Assembly: GCA_041749075.1 (NCBI GenBank)
Contig: JBGTBY010000034.1
Coordinates: 53,025 to 117,024, forward strand
Reading direction: 5' to 3'
DNA from: CAMTWZ01 sp041749075
GTDB taxonomy: Bacteria; Bacteroidota; Rhodothermia; Balneolales; HLUCCA01
Length of the DNA stretch: 64,000 nucleotides
Under the pieces are notes generated by a model. That model was given only the letters and a program-made list of their open reading frames with translations. It was not told where the DNA came from and made no database searches. A program made the translations under genes and the position numbers. This document shows positions 7,990 to 15,412 of this stretch, piece by piece; the stretch's first letter is position 1; every line of letters starts with the position of its first letter.

Positions 7990-9297
7990 ATGGGACATTT
8001 CAAGTTTTTTGAACAGGTAAACCGCAATTTCGACCGTGCAGCGAAATATGTGAACTACCCACAAGGCCTCCTGGACCAGATCAAATCATGCAACAGTGTC
8101 TATCATTTCACTTTTCCGTTGGAACGTGACAATGGGAAGATTGAAGTCATCCACGGATGGCGCGCACAGCACTCATCCCATAAAACACCAACGAAGGGTG
8201 GGATCCGATATAGCCTGATGGTGAATGAAGACGAAGTGACTGCCCTCGCCGCGTTGATGACCTATAAATGCGCGGTGGTGGATGTCCCCTTCGGCGGAGC
8301 GAAAGGTGGTGTGAAGATCGATCGGAAGAACTACTCGATTCGCGAGCTCGAGAGGATCACCCGCCGCTATACCTATGAATTGTGGACCAAGAATTTCATT
8401 GGGCCGGGCTTGGATGTTCCGGCGCCGGATTATGGAACCGGCGAACAAGAGATGGCCTGGATCGTGGATACGTTTCGGTCGCTGAGTCCAGGAATTGATT
8501 CGGAAGCGTGCGTCACAGGGAAACCCGTTCATTTATCCGGCATTCGGGGCCGGACCGAGGCCACTGGCCGAGGCGTCTATTTCGGCATCAAGGAAGCCTG
8601 TTCCGACGCAACAGACATGCACGCTCTCGGGCTGCAAACCGGCCTCGATGACAAAACCGTCGTCGTGCAAGGACTCGGAAACGTCGGCTACCACGCCGCG
8701 CGTTTCCTCATGGAAGGCGGTGCGACCATCGTCGGGCTGTGTGAGTACGAAGGCGCCATATACAACCCGAAAGGGCTCGATGTGAACGCCGTAATGACGC
8801 ACCGCAAGGAAACCGGATCCATACTTGGGTTCCCGGGCGCTACCAATCTCCCTGATTCCGCTGCCGGGCTCGAACTCGCATGCGACATCCTGGTGCCTGC
8901 CGCGCTTGAAAACCAGCTCCATGTGGAAAACGCTCCCCGAATTCAGGCGAAAATCATCGCGGAAGGAGCCAATGGCCCAACCACAGCCGATGCGCACGAC
9001 ATCATCAAATCGCGCGGAGCCCTCATCATCCCGGATAACTATCTGAACGCCGGTGGGGTTACCGTTTCTTATTTCGAATGGCTCAAAAACCTGCAACATG
9101 TGCGCTATGGCCGCATGATGGAAGGTGGTGACGAGCGCAAGATCGTGGATACCGGACTCATGAACACGATGTCCACAGCGTACCAGGAAATACGCGAGAT
9201 CCGCGACCGGCATAACATTGATCTTCGGACTGCCGCTTTTGTGAGTGCGATTGAGAAAATCGCTCGGAACTACAAGTATTCCGGCATATTCCCATAA
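7990..9297 (+). CDS. gdhA: Glutamate dehydrogenase (ELFV family)
   Basis: It interconverts glutamate and 2-oxoglutarate plus ammonia with NAD(P). At 435 residues it has the usual length of a hexameric enzyme. N-terminal catalytic blocks are HSSHKTPTKGGIRYS, TYKCAVVDVPFGGAKGG (active-site Lys) and PAPDYGTGEQEMAWI. The Rossmann domain has GLGNVGYHAA, then AEGANGPTT and PDNYLNAGGVTVSYFEW. The ATG at 7990 is chosen. The upstream in-frame ATG at 7936 would put the operator-like palindrome at 7951 inside the coding region. Cofactor preference cannot be told reliably by eye. Confidence 0.94.
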   Translation: MGHFKFFEQVNRNFDRAAKYVNYPQGLLDQIKSCNSVYHFTFPLERDNGKIEVIHGWRAQHSSHKTPTKGGIRYSLMVNEDEVTALAALMTYKCAVVDVPFGGAKGGVKIDRKNYSIRELERITRRYTYELWTKNFIGPGLDVPAPDYGTGEQEMAWIVDTFRSLSPGIDSEACVTGKPVHLSGIRGRTEATGRGVYFGIKEACSDATDMHALGLQTGLDDKTVVVQGLGNVGYHAARFLMEGGATIVGLCEYEGAIYNPKGLDVNAVMTHRKETGSILGFPGATNLPDSAAGLELACDILVPAALENQLHVENAPRIQAKIIAEGANGPTTADAHDIIKSRGALIIPDNYLNAGGVTVSYFEWLKNLQHVRYGRMMEGGDERKIVDTGLMNTMSTAYQEIREIRDRHNIDLRTAAFVSAIEKIARNYKYSGIFP

Positions 9298-9301
9298 AAA
9301 A

Positions 9302-9332
9302 AGGCCTCGTCCCTGTTCAGGAGCCGAGGCCT
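9302..9332 (-). terminator. Rho-independent terminator of the PhaR/phasin-like operon
   Basis: A perfect 8-bp stem, AGGCCTCG (9302-9309) with CGAGGCCT (9325-9332), has a 15-nt loop. On the minus strand a run of T follows immediately (9295-9301 read in reverse), as expected for an intrinsic terminator. It lies between the convergent gdhA and phasin-like genes and may also impede gdhA read-through. Confidence 0.8.
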
Positions 9333-9410
9333 GGGTCTTAGTCGTCAATAGATGTCCTAATTTACGAATTTCCCCAGGCCTCTGCCTCCGCATTTCATCA
9401 CATTTTGATG

Positions 9411-9872
9411 CTATGCTTTGGGTGTCTTGGCGGCTTTCGGAGTCGCTTTCTTGGCAGGAGCTTTAGCCGCTTTCGGAGCTTTTTCTACGTTGTCAGCCTT
9501 TGGCACCTTAGCGGCTTTAGCGGACTTCGCGGGCTTTGGCGCCTTCTCGGTTTTAGCCGCCTTTGGTGCTTTTGGTGCTTTCGGAGCCTTCGGCGCTTTC
9601 TCGCCTTTGGTCAATTTTTCCACTTTCTTGGAAAGGGCCTCAAGTCGCGAGCTCAAATCTTTCAATTCCTTCTTAGAGGTTTTTTTGATCGCGGCGCTCG
9701 TCTCTTTCATATTGTCGGCCAAATCATCCATCAACGATTTGACGCGTTTTTTCCCTTCTTTTTCAATGTTCCGACCTTCGTCGACCAATTCGTCAAATAG
9801 GGCTGTTCCTTCTTCTCTCGCTTTTTTCAAGGCACCGAGTCCGGCGCGGTAGATATCATCTAATTTTGACAT
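9411..9872 (-). CDS. Phasin-like / histone H1-like granule protein
   Basis: A 153-residue protein in two parts. Residues 1-90 are a charged amphipathic helical region (MSKLDDIYRAGLGALKKA start) resembling PhaF/PhaI-type phasins. Residues 91-153 are a Lys/Ala/Pro tail of KAPKA-like repeats as in histone H1-like proteins. PhaF proteins have this phasin-plus-basic-tail layout and link polyhydroxyalkanoate granules to DNA. The PhaR-like gene ends 11 nt upstream in the same direction, which supports the assignment. The low-complexity tail limits certainty; a simple nucleoid protein is the alternative. Confidence 0.65.
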   Translation of the reverse strand: MSKLDDIYRAGLGALKKAREEGTALFDELVDEGRNIEKEGKKRVKSLMDDLADNMKETSAAIKKTSKKELKDLSSRLEALSKKVEKLTKGEKAPKAPKAPKAPKAAKTEKAPKPAKSAKAAKVPKADNVEKAPKAAKAPAKKATPKAAKTPKA

Positions 9873-9883
9873 AGCTGCATGTT

Positions 9884-10267
9884 TTAGTGTTCGGTTTCAT
9901 CGTGCTGACCAACCAATTCGCTGATCAGCCGCTCTAATCGTTCAATCTTTTCTTCAAGTTCGTCCATATCCTGCTGGCGGACATCCTCCTGCAATTCGGT
10001 AATCCCTCGACGGGCTTGATCCAGCCCCAGCTCAACGGATTTTGATCCATAGCGGATCATCTGATGCAGTAGCGCTTCAGACAGTCCGGTCTGCCGCAGC
10101 ACATTCGCCAAAACGGTGTTCGTAATGTCGTTATCCGTGTCATAATCCAATACTTGCACGGTTTGTCCTTCGCGGATCATGGTGCCGATGTCGTCGGTTG
10201 TCACATAGCGACTCTGCTCCACATCGTAGAGTTTTCGGTTCTGGTAACGCTTGATCACAGTCTTCAT
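9884..10267 (-). CDS. PhaR-like polyhydroxyalkanoate synthesis regulator
   Basis: A 127-residue protein that starts with the PHA accumulation regulator DNA-binding domain: IKRYQNRKLYDVEQSRYVT, then IGTMIREGQTVQVLDYDT and DITNTVLANVL. The C-terminus (about 85-127) is a coiled coil rich in Glu. In PHA producers PhaR represses phasin genes and binds granules. Here it is cotranscribed with a phasin-like gene, but no PHA synthase lies in the window. The Met at 10267 is chosen because the domain begins right after it. Two upstream Mets extend into the divergent adk promoter. Confidence 0.82.
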   Translation of the reverse strand: MKTVIKRYQNRKLYDVEQSRYVTTDDIGTMIREGQTVQVLDYDTDNDITNTVLANVLRQTGLSEALLHQMIRYGSKSVELGLDQARRGITELQEDVRQQDMDELEEKIERLERLISELVGQHDETEH

Positions 10268-10336
10268 CAGACCATCATAATAACGCATTGCGTCATGAGG
10301 GACAAGTGTCCGCGAAAAACTTAACATTGGAAATCG

Positions 10337-10344
10337 TATCTTTG
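10337..10344 (+). promoter_or_regulatory. TAnnTTTG -7 element for adk
   Basis: TATCTTTG followed by CCCC and the adk ATG at 10349. The four-base spacing suggests a leaderless or nearly leaderless mRNA. Confidence 0.6.
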
Positions 10345-10348
10345 CCCC

Positions 10349-10906
10349 ATGAAACTGATCTTATTCGGGCCTCCCGGTGCAGGAAAAGGCACTCAGGCCA
10401 AATTATTGGAATCCGCTCTCGGCATTCCCCAAGTCTCAACCGGCGACATGTTTCGTGCCGCCATCAAAGATGAAACCCCACTCGGACTCGAAGTGAAGGC
10501 CATCATGGCTTCCGGAAAGCTGGTCGGAGATGATGTGGTGATGAAGCTCGTGGCGGAAGCCTTGGCAAAGCCGGAATTCAAAAAAGGGTACATCCTGGAC
10601 GGATTTCCCCGCACCATCGCGCAAGCCGAAGGCTTCGATGCCTGGCTCGAATCGCGCGACGAACAGATTGATGCGTTTGTGTCGATGGAAGTTCCGGATG
10701 AAGAACTCATCTCACGCTTGGTGAATCGCGGACAAGGTCGCGAAGACGATTCTCCGGATAAGGTCCGCATCCGCCTGCAAGTCTATAAAGATGAAACCGC
10801 GCCGGTGATGGAATATTATCGCCACAAAGGACGCTTCCTGGCCGTGAACGGATTAGGTGAGATCGACGAGATCCAGCAGCGCCTGCTTAAAGCAGTGAAC
10901 AAATAA
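10349..10906 (+). CDS. adk: Adenylate kinase, short form
   Basis: It converts ATP plus AMP to two ADP. The protein is 185 residues, the short type without the LID Zn/large insertion. Motifs are P-loop GPPGAGKGTQ, AMP-site STGDMFRAAI, LDGFPRT, and RLVNRGQGREDD followed by KVRIRLQVYKDETAPV. The start is fixed by the P-loop at residue 7 and the promoter element just upstream. The 3' end overlaps the opposing metalloenzyme gene by 20 nt. Confidence 0.96.
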   Translation: MKLILFGPPGAGKGTQAKLLESALGIPQVSTGDMFRAAIKDETPLGLEVKAIMASGKLVGDDVVMKLVAEALAKPEFKKGYILDGFPRTIAQAEGFDAWLESRDEQIDAFVSMEVPDEELISRLVNRGQGREDDSPDKVRIRLQVYKDETAPVMEYYRHKGRFLAVNGLGEIDEIQQRLLKAVNK

Positions 10907-11756
10907 ATGGTGTGACGTCAGCCAGATCCTTGCAGGATGTGGCGGCTTCGCGACCTTTTCCTGCGACCAAAAACGGAACTCGATTGAACGTGTGGGTCTT
11001 GGTGGATAAGTCCTCCACATTTCCATGATCGCTGGTGATGATGAGTGTATCGTCATCACCCAGCCCCTTTAGAATTTCGATCGCAAAATCATCGAAGCGA
11101 GAAATCACCTCATTCGCTTTTTCCGAATCTCTCTCGTGGCCGGCTTTATCTGTGAGATAGTACTCCGTCAGAACCACATCATGTTGCAAACCCGCCTTCA
11201 ACACACGTCCAGCGGCCTGTTTTGCGGTAATGGATTCGATATCGGCATATAAGACCGATTTCCACACATCTTGCAAGATTTCGGCTGTGATGGCGGTTCC
11301 GCTGCGCACATCGTCTACTGTATGAAGCTTTGTACCCGCACTTTTTGCCATAAGAGTGGTGGCGCTCCATCGGTTCTTCGCTTCGGAATACTGGAAAAAC
11401 CGCTCCGGATACGCGTTCAGAAAAAGTGGTGATTTTCCTTTCTCCCGAACCTGATGAAACAAAGAATGGGTTGTGAGGATGTGTTTCGTTCCGGAATGCG
11501 GATATGGACCAAAATGTTGCCCGATTAATTTCGACGCATTGATGCCCGTGAATAAGGTGACTTGTCCGGTTCCGCTTTGCGGAAGTCCTTCTATGCCAAG
11601 GCACGCATCCAGTCCGTCGTCCGGAAGGTCTTCTTTCACCATCCGCTCCCGACCGGTAATTTCTTGATAAACCTTGAAATCTCGCTTCGCAAACGGATTG
11701 TGATCGGCAACATCCCCAATCCCGACGCCATCAATAAAACAGAAAAAAACCGCCAT
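10887..11756 (-). CDS. Alkaline phosphatase superfamily metalloenzyme (phosphomutase-like)
   Basis: A 289-residue cytosolic protein of the metalloenzyme group that includes phosphopentomutase and cofactor-independent phosphoglycerate mutase. Features are the N-terminal metal motif FIDGVGIG, a catalytic Ser/Thr region in SGTGQVTLFTG, ITSDHGNVED with metal ligands, and a later TH. It is much shorter than iPGM (about 510 residues), so it probably has a different substrate. The start overlaps the dtd stop (TGATG), so it is coupled to dtd. Substrate unknown. Confidence 0.75.
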   Translation of the reverse strand: MAVFFCFIDGVGIGDVADHNPFAKRDFKVYQEITGRERMVKEDLPDDGLDACLGIEGLPQSGTGQVTLFTGINASKLIGQHFGPYPHSGTKHILTTHSLFHQVREKGKSPLFLNAYPERFFQYSEAKNRWSATTLMAKSAGTKLHTVDDVRSGTAITAEILQDVWKSVLYADIESITAKQAAGRVLKAGLQHDVVLTEYYLTDKAGHERDSEKANEVISRFDDFAIEILKGLGDDDTLIITSDHGNVEDLSTKTHTFNRVPFLVAGKGREAATSCKDLADVTPFICSLL

Positions 11757-12196
11757 CAGGAATCGATAATAATCGTTACAGGTCCGTCATTCACCAATTG
11801 AACATCCATATGCGCGGCGAAGATTCCGGTTTGCACGTCGCATCCCGAAACGGTAGCCAAATCCGCTACAAATTGCTCATATAAGGGGATGGCGAGTTCA
11901 GGACGAGCCGCTTCGATAAAACTGGGTCGGTTGCCTTTGCGCGCGTCTCCATATAAGGTGAATTGGGAGATAACCAGGAGTCCGCCACCCACATCCATCA
12001 CCGATTGATTCATCTTTCCATCATCGTCGTGGAAGATTCGGAGTTTGGATACTTTTTGGGTCATCCAGTCCACCTGGGCGGATGTGTCGCTGATATGGAT
12101 GCCGAGAAAGATCAACAGTCCGTGACCTATTTTACCCGTCACCTTCCCATCCACGCTCACCGATGCGGACGAAACCCGCTGCACAACACATCTCAT
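11756..12196 (-). CDS. dtd: D-aminoacyl-tRNA deacylase
   Basis: It hydrolyses D-amino acids mischarged on tRNA. At 146 residues it has the usual length, with MRCVVQRVSSASVSVDG at the start and the catalytic SQFTLYGD. The cis-Pro motif appears as NDGPVT near the C-terminus. It is the first gene of a two-gene unit with the metalloenzyme. Its start adjoins the DnaA-box-rich region at 12.2-12.55 kb. Confidence 0.95.
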   Translation of the reverse strand: MRCVVQRVSSASVSVDGKVTGKIGHGLLIFLGIHISDTSAQVDWMTQKVSKLRIFHDDDGKMNQSVMDVGGGLLVISQFTLYGDARKGNRPSFIEAARPELAIPLYEQFVADLATVSGCDVQTGIFAAHMDVQLVNDGPVTIIIDS

Positions 12197-12554
12197 AACT
12201 TGTTGGTAACCATGTGGATAAAATGTGTGCGGTTTAAATCATCAATACTTATACAACTCTATCAACAGTTTAAGATAGACAATCACATCGGGGACGGATA
12301 ACTTTTCGTGTGGATGAAAAAAACACTACATATAGGTGCATCACATATGCGCGTGTGGACAACCAAAATTGATTACGTCTAACTCGTTCATTCTCAACAA
12401 ATGTTATTCACACCTCTATCCACATCCTTTAAAGAAGTGGGTGTCAAGGGTGTGAAGAAAGAAGTTCTCCACATATCCACAGCCCCTATATCTTAAAGAC
12501 AAAGGGTTTAATCATTTCATTATCGTAAAGAGCTGTGGAAAACTTAGGGTATCT
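12197..12554. other. Candidate replication origin: DnaA-box cluster
   Basis: A 358-nt non-coding gap, the longest in the window. Two sites match the DnaA box TTATNCACA exactly: 12214-12222 (minus, TTATCCACA) and 12404-12412 (plus, TTATTCACA). Six more differ at one base: 12309-12317 (minus), 12354-12362 (minus), 12416-12424, 12465-12473 and 12473-12481 (plus), and 12534-12542 (minus). AT-rich stretches lie between them (about 12237-12290 and 12317-12350). No dnaA or other initiation gene is adjacent. This is what an oriC looks like; a DnaA-titration locus is the alternative. The purM promoter element (12550-12557) is at the right edge. Confidence 0.65.
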
Positions 12555-12557
12555 TTG
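12550..12557 (+). promoter_or_regulatory. TAnnTTTG -7 element for purM
   Basis: TATCTTTG is followed three bases later by the first ATG of purM (12561) and nine bases later by a second in-frame ATG (12567). Either start would have almost no 5' leader. Confidence 0.6.
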
Positions 12558-12560
12558 GAA

Positions 12561-13547
12561 ATGACTATGAAATCTGTCACGTATAAAGATTCCGGTGTCG
12601 ACATTGAAGCCGGTGATGCTTTGGTCAAATCGATCAAAGGAATTGTCAAAGAAACCCATAATGTCTCTGTTCTGAGCAATATCGGCGGATTCGGCGGACT
12701 TTTCCGCCCCGATTTCAGCACATATGCCGATCCAGTACTCGTAAGCAGTGTGGATGGGGTTGGTACAAAATTGAATGTCGCCTTCATGATGGAGCGATAC
12801 GATACGGTTGGCCAGGATCTGGTGAACCATTGCGTGAACGATATCGCGGTCTGTGGCGCGGAACCCTTGTTCTTCCTCGATTATTTCGCAACAGGAAAGC
12901 TGAAGCCCGATGTGGGGTATGAAGTGATCAAAGGCTTCACCGTTGCTTGCAAAGAAAATGGATGTGCCTTGGTCGGAGGTGAGACCGCTGAAATGCCAGG
13001 CTTGTATAAAGAAGGTGAATTCGATCTAGCCGGGACAATCGTTGGCGTGGTGGATCGGGAGAAGATTTATACGGGAGAAAAGGTAAAGAAAGGAGATGTG
13101 TTGATCGGATTCGACAGCACAGGATTGCATACGAACGGGTTTTCACTGGCTAGAAACGTGTTATTTCCTACCTACTCTGTGACAGACGTGCTTCCGGAAA
13201 TCGGTATTCCCCTTGGCGATTCCTTATTGAAGGTTCATAAATCGTATTTGCCAGAAATCAGATTGTTGAAAAAGATCGATGGTGTGCATGCGTTCAGCCA
13301 TATCACGGGAGGAGGCATAGAAGGGAATACGAATCGAGTGGTGCCGACTGGATTGTCTTTAAAGATTGATTACGCGGCGTGGGATCGTCCGGCTTTGTTC
13401 AAGTTGATCCAATCTGCCGGCAACGTGCCCGAATCGGACATGCGAAGTGCCTTGAACCTTGGAATCGGTCTGGTAGTGATTGTAGACGCGGCGTCGGTGG
13501 ATGCTGTGTTGGGGGTTGGGGGACGCGTGATTGGGGAGGTGGTCTGA
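12561..13547 (+). CDS. purM: Phosphoribosylformylglycinamidine cyclo-ligase (AIR synthetase)
   Basis: It catalyses ATP-dependent ring closure of FGAM to AIR in purine synthesis. 328 residues. It begins with VTYKDSGVDIEAGDALV and contains SSVDGVGTKLNVA, VNDIAVCGAEPLFFLDY, GGETAEMPG, GFDSTGLHTNGFSLAR and HITGGGIEGN. ATG 12561 is preferred; 12567 is equally compatible with homology. The TTG at 12555 overlaps the promoter element and is rejected. The stop overlaps the next ATG (TGATG), coupling it to the AtuA-like gene. Confidence 0.95.
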   Translation: MTMKSVTYKDSGVDIEAGDALVKSIKGIVKETHNVSVLSNIGGFGGLFRPDFSTYADPVLVSSVDGVGTKLNVAFMMERYDTVGQDLVNHCVNDIAVCGAEPLFFLDYFATGKLKPDVGYEVIKGFTVACKENGCALVGGETAEMPGLYKEGEFDLAGTIVGVVDREKIYTGEKVKKGDVLIGFDSTGLHTNGFSLARNVLFPTYSVTDVLPEIGIPLGDSLLKVHKSYLPEIRLLKKIDGVHAFSHITGGGIEGNTNRVVPTGLSLKIDYAAWDRPALFKLIQSAGNVPESDMRSALNLGIGLVVIVDAASVDAVLGVGGRVIGEVV

Positions 13548-13912
13548 TGGCTCGCGTGAAGCTTATTGAGCTCGCCTACGGGCGCAGCGGCGACAAAGGG
13601 AATGCCAGCAATGTCGGCATCATCGCCCGCATCCCGGAGGTGTATCCTTTTTTGATGGAAACATTGACCGAAGCCCGAGTCAAAGCCCATATGTCGGAAA
13701 TCTGCAAAGGTCCGGTTGAACGCTTTGAACTACCCAACATCGGAGCGTTGAACTTCCTGCTTCACGACAGTCTCGGGGGCGGCGGCACGGTTTCCCTCAA
13801 ACTCGACGCCCAAGGAAAAACCCACGCGACCGCTCTGCTTCGGATGGAAGTGGATGTGCCGGATGACTTGCTCGAAAAAGTTCGTGGTAGTGAACTAGCT
13901 TATATACGATAG
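13547..13912 (+). CDS. Stand-alone AtuA C-terminal-like domain protein
   Basis: A 121-residue protein matching the C-terminal domain of AtuA-type (acyclic terpene utilisation, DUF1446) proteins. Motifs are ARSGDKG-like GRSGDKGNASNVGIIAR, VKAHM, GPVERFELPNIGALNFLLH and LGGGGTVSL, then LRMEVDVP. In many bacteria this domain is fused to a roughly 450-residue N-terminal domain, which is absent here. It is translationally coupled to purM, an unusual partner. It overlaps the opposing VapB gene by 13 nt. The biochemical role is unknown. Confidence 0.75.
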   Translation: MARVKLIELAYGRSGDKGNASNVGIIARIPEVYPFLMETLTEARVKAHMSEICKGPVERFELPNIGALNFLLHDSLGGGGTVSLKLDAQGKTHATALLRMEVDVPDDLLEKVRGSELAYIR

Positions 13913-14100
13913 CGCTCGGCCTTGTAATCGTAGCTGGGATCAAAATCGATCGTTCCGAAACTCTTAATGATATCCATAGCTTTACGGCGTTGAATAAATT
14001 CCTTCAATGCCTGGTTGACAGTGTCTTTTTTTGAATGCAATCCCCCGATTCTGAGAGCCTCGGTGAGTAAACCTTCGTCTATTGAAAGATTGGTAGCCAT
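13900..14100 (-). CDS. VapB-type antitoxin without adjacent toxin
   Basis: A 66-residue ribbon-helix-helix-like protein: MATNLSIDEGLLTEALRIGG, then KKDTVNQALKEFIQRRK and FGTIDFDPSYDYKAERYR, typical of the VapB family. VapB normally precedes a PIN-domain VapC, but here the gene runs straight into the convergent AtuA-like gene. No VapC is present on either side. The neighbouring toxin-antitoxin pair on the other strand is MazEF-like. It may be a solitary regulator, a remnant, or an antitoxin that acts with a distant VapC. Confidence 0.75.
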   Translation of the reverse strand: MATNLSIDEGLLTEALRIGGLHSKKDTVNQALKEFIQRRKAMDIIKSFGTIDFDPSYDYKAERYRI

Positions 14101-14116
14101 GTGATCCTCCTATTCG

Positions 14117-14154
14117 TTGGGTATAAAATCGAAATAAGTTGCCTTATACCCCAA
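14117..14154. promoter_or_regulatory. Inverted repeat in the divergent vapB / mazEF control region
   Basis: TTGGGTATAA (14117-14126) is mirrored by TTATACCCCAA (14144-14154), with a perfect 8-bp core (GGGTATAA / TTATACCC) and a 17-nt spacer. It lies in the 73-nt gap between the divergent antitoxin genes, where antitoxin autorepressors usually bind. A TATATACTTTAAT stretch just before the mazE-like ATG may be its promoter. Confidence 0.5.
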
Positions 14155-14173
14155 TAGTATATACTTTAATGAT

Positions 14174-14413
14174 ATGAAAAATATATCCCTAAAACTAGAT
14201 GAGCCGGTCTATATCGACACCGAGGAGGTGATCGAGGCACTCGGTAAAACCCGGAATCGCTATATCAACGAAGCCGTCGCCCACTACAACCTCATCCAAA
14301 AAAGAGAGCTGATGAAAGCCCAACTCACGAGAGAATCCAATCTCGTTTCTGCAGAGTCGATGAAGATGAATAAAATCTTGGAAGAGTTGGGAGATGGGGA
14401 TGAACAGATTTGA
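14174..14413 (+). CDS. Antitoxin of a MazEF-type pair
   Basis: A 79-residue protein: MKNISLKLDEPVYIDTEEV, then ALGKTRNRYINEAVAHYN. This is a ribbon-helix-helix DNA-binding N-terminus with a charged helical tail that would wrap the toxin. It overlaps the MazF-like gene by 14 nt, the usual antitoxin-first order. It probably represses its own promoter through the inverted repeat upstream. The call rests on size, fold pattern and neighbour. Confidence 0.78.
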   Translation: MKNISLKLDEPVYIDTEEVIEALGKTRNRYINEAVAHYNLIQKRELMKAQLTRESNLVSAESMKMNKILEELGDGDEQI

Positions 14414-14738
14414 TCTTTGGTTGGCAAATCTGAATCCGGGAAAAGGAACAGAACCCGGAAAGGTGAGACCTGTGGTCGTGGTTCAAACAGATTTGATTAA
14501 TGAAACACACCCATCCACAATTGTGTGCCCCTTGACTACACAAATTATCGATTTGGAGGAAGGGGTGCTCCGATTTACCATCGAACCGGGTGATAGCGGA
14601 ATCGAAAAAAAGAGTGATGTGATGATTGACCAACTTCGAGCACTTGACAATCGCCGATTCATTCAAAAAATCGGTCGACTGTCAGACTCGGATCAAGAGA
14701 AAATGATACACTCGCTACGAGTGATTTTAGATCTCTAA
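14400..14738 (+). CDS. MazF/PemK-type mRNA interferase toxin
   Basis: A 112-residue toxin that probably cleaves mRNA at short sequences. Family features are NRFDLWLANLNPGKGTEPGK with KVRPVVVVQ, TIVCPLTTQI, SDVMIDQLRALD and a final hydrophobic helix. The ATG at 14400 follows a GGAGATGGGG stretch that could be its Shine-Dalgarno. An ATG at 14394 is also in frame. The 3' end is one base from the convergent DUF2911 stop. Confidence 0.88.
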   Translation: MNRFDLWLANLNPGKGTEPGKVRPVVVVQTDLINETHPSTIVCPLTTQIIDLEEGVLRFTIEPGDSGIEKKSDVMIDQLRALDNRRFIQKIGRLSDSDQEKMIHSLRVILDL

Positions 14739-14739
14739 C

Positions 14740-15264
14740 CTATTTCTTCACCGTAATCGGAACGGTAACCGCGGTTTTGGCCCACGTAAGAATGAACTGA
14801 ACGGTTCCCTCTTCGTTTTTCAGTTGGATGCGCATCGGATCCATGGTTTCAGCCAATGCCGAAACAGCACCTTTCACGCGAATCAGATCCGACGCTTCTT
14901 TGTAGGTATATGCGCCCCACATGCCGAGGTCTTTATTCAAAATGATCTGCCATTCGCCCTCACCAGGCACGCTGAACACGGAATAGGTTCCAGCTTTCAC
15001 CTCGGTTCCACCAAACACAACATCTTTCGTGAAGGTGATTTCAGTCGCTTCGTTGGCACCCGTGCGCCATACTTGTCCGAAAGGCACCAATCCGCCGAAC
15101 ACATCGCGCTCGTTAATATATGGTGCGCCATAAACCACCTTCATATACCCCCCATCAACCGTCACAGCCGACAACGAAATCGGACTTTTGCGTGGATGTG
15201 GGGGTTGCGCGATGATGGTGGTCGCGAAGGCCAAAAGAAGAAAAAGAGATAGGATGGATTTCAT
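14740..15264 (-). CDS. Secreted DUF2911 protein
   Basis: A 174-residue exported protein with a signal peptide (MKSILSLFLLLAFATTIIA then QPP). The DUF2911 core includes VVYGAPYINERDVFGG, LVPFGQVWRTGANEATEI, AGTYSVFSVPG and WQIILNK. The family is common in Bacteroidota and relatives; its function is unknown. It appears to be a single-gene transcript. The region upstream contains GATGAA-rich sequence and a REP-like hairpin. Confidence 0.88.
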   Translation of the reverse strand: MKSILSLFLLLAFATTIIAQPPHPRKSPISLSAVTVDGGYMKVVYGAPYINERDVFGGLVPFGQVWRTGANEATEITFTKDVVFGGTEVKAGTYSVFSVPGEGEWQIILNKDLGMWGAYTYKEASDLIRVKGAVSALAETMDPMRIQLKNEEGTVQFILTWAKTAVTVPITVKK

Positions 15265-15321
15265 GGGAAGGAAGATTTGATGAAGGGATGAAAAGATGAA
15301 AGGATGAAGGGTGAAACGTAG

Positions 15322-15340
15322 GGGCGGATCGCATCCGCCC
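15322..15340. repeat. REP-like palindrome GGGCGGAT-N3-ATCCGCCC
   Basis: A perfect 8-bp stem with loop CGC, flanked by GTAG and TTA. Two close relatives occur at 31203-31221 and 31254-31272. The shared stem family, 3-nt loop and intergenic position suggest a dispersed REP-type element. The rest of the 15265-15412 gap holds GATGAA-rich sequence and nothing else I recognise. Confidence 0.6.
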
Positions 15341-15412
15341 TTATCACATCCGCCAATATATCATCTCCGCGTGATTATATCGTTTCCATATCGCGACGGG
15401 ACATCCGCCCCA

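Noticed and set aside
9411..9600. Tandem DNA repeat or CRISPR-like array
   Set aside because: The repetition is codon-level (KAPKA tail) with variable units and no spacers.
9418..9852. Open frames antisense to the phasin-like gene
   Set aside because: Ala/Phe-rich translation is the mirror of the KAPKA-coded low-complexity region; no independent start or promoter.
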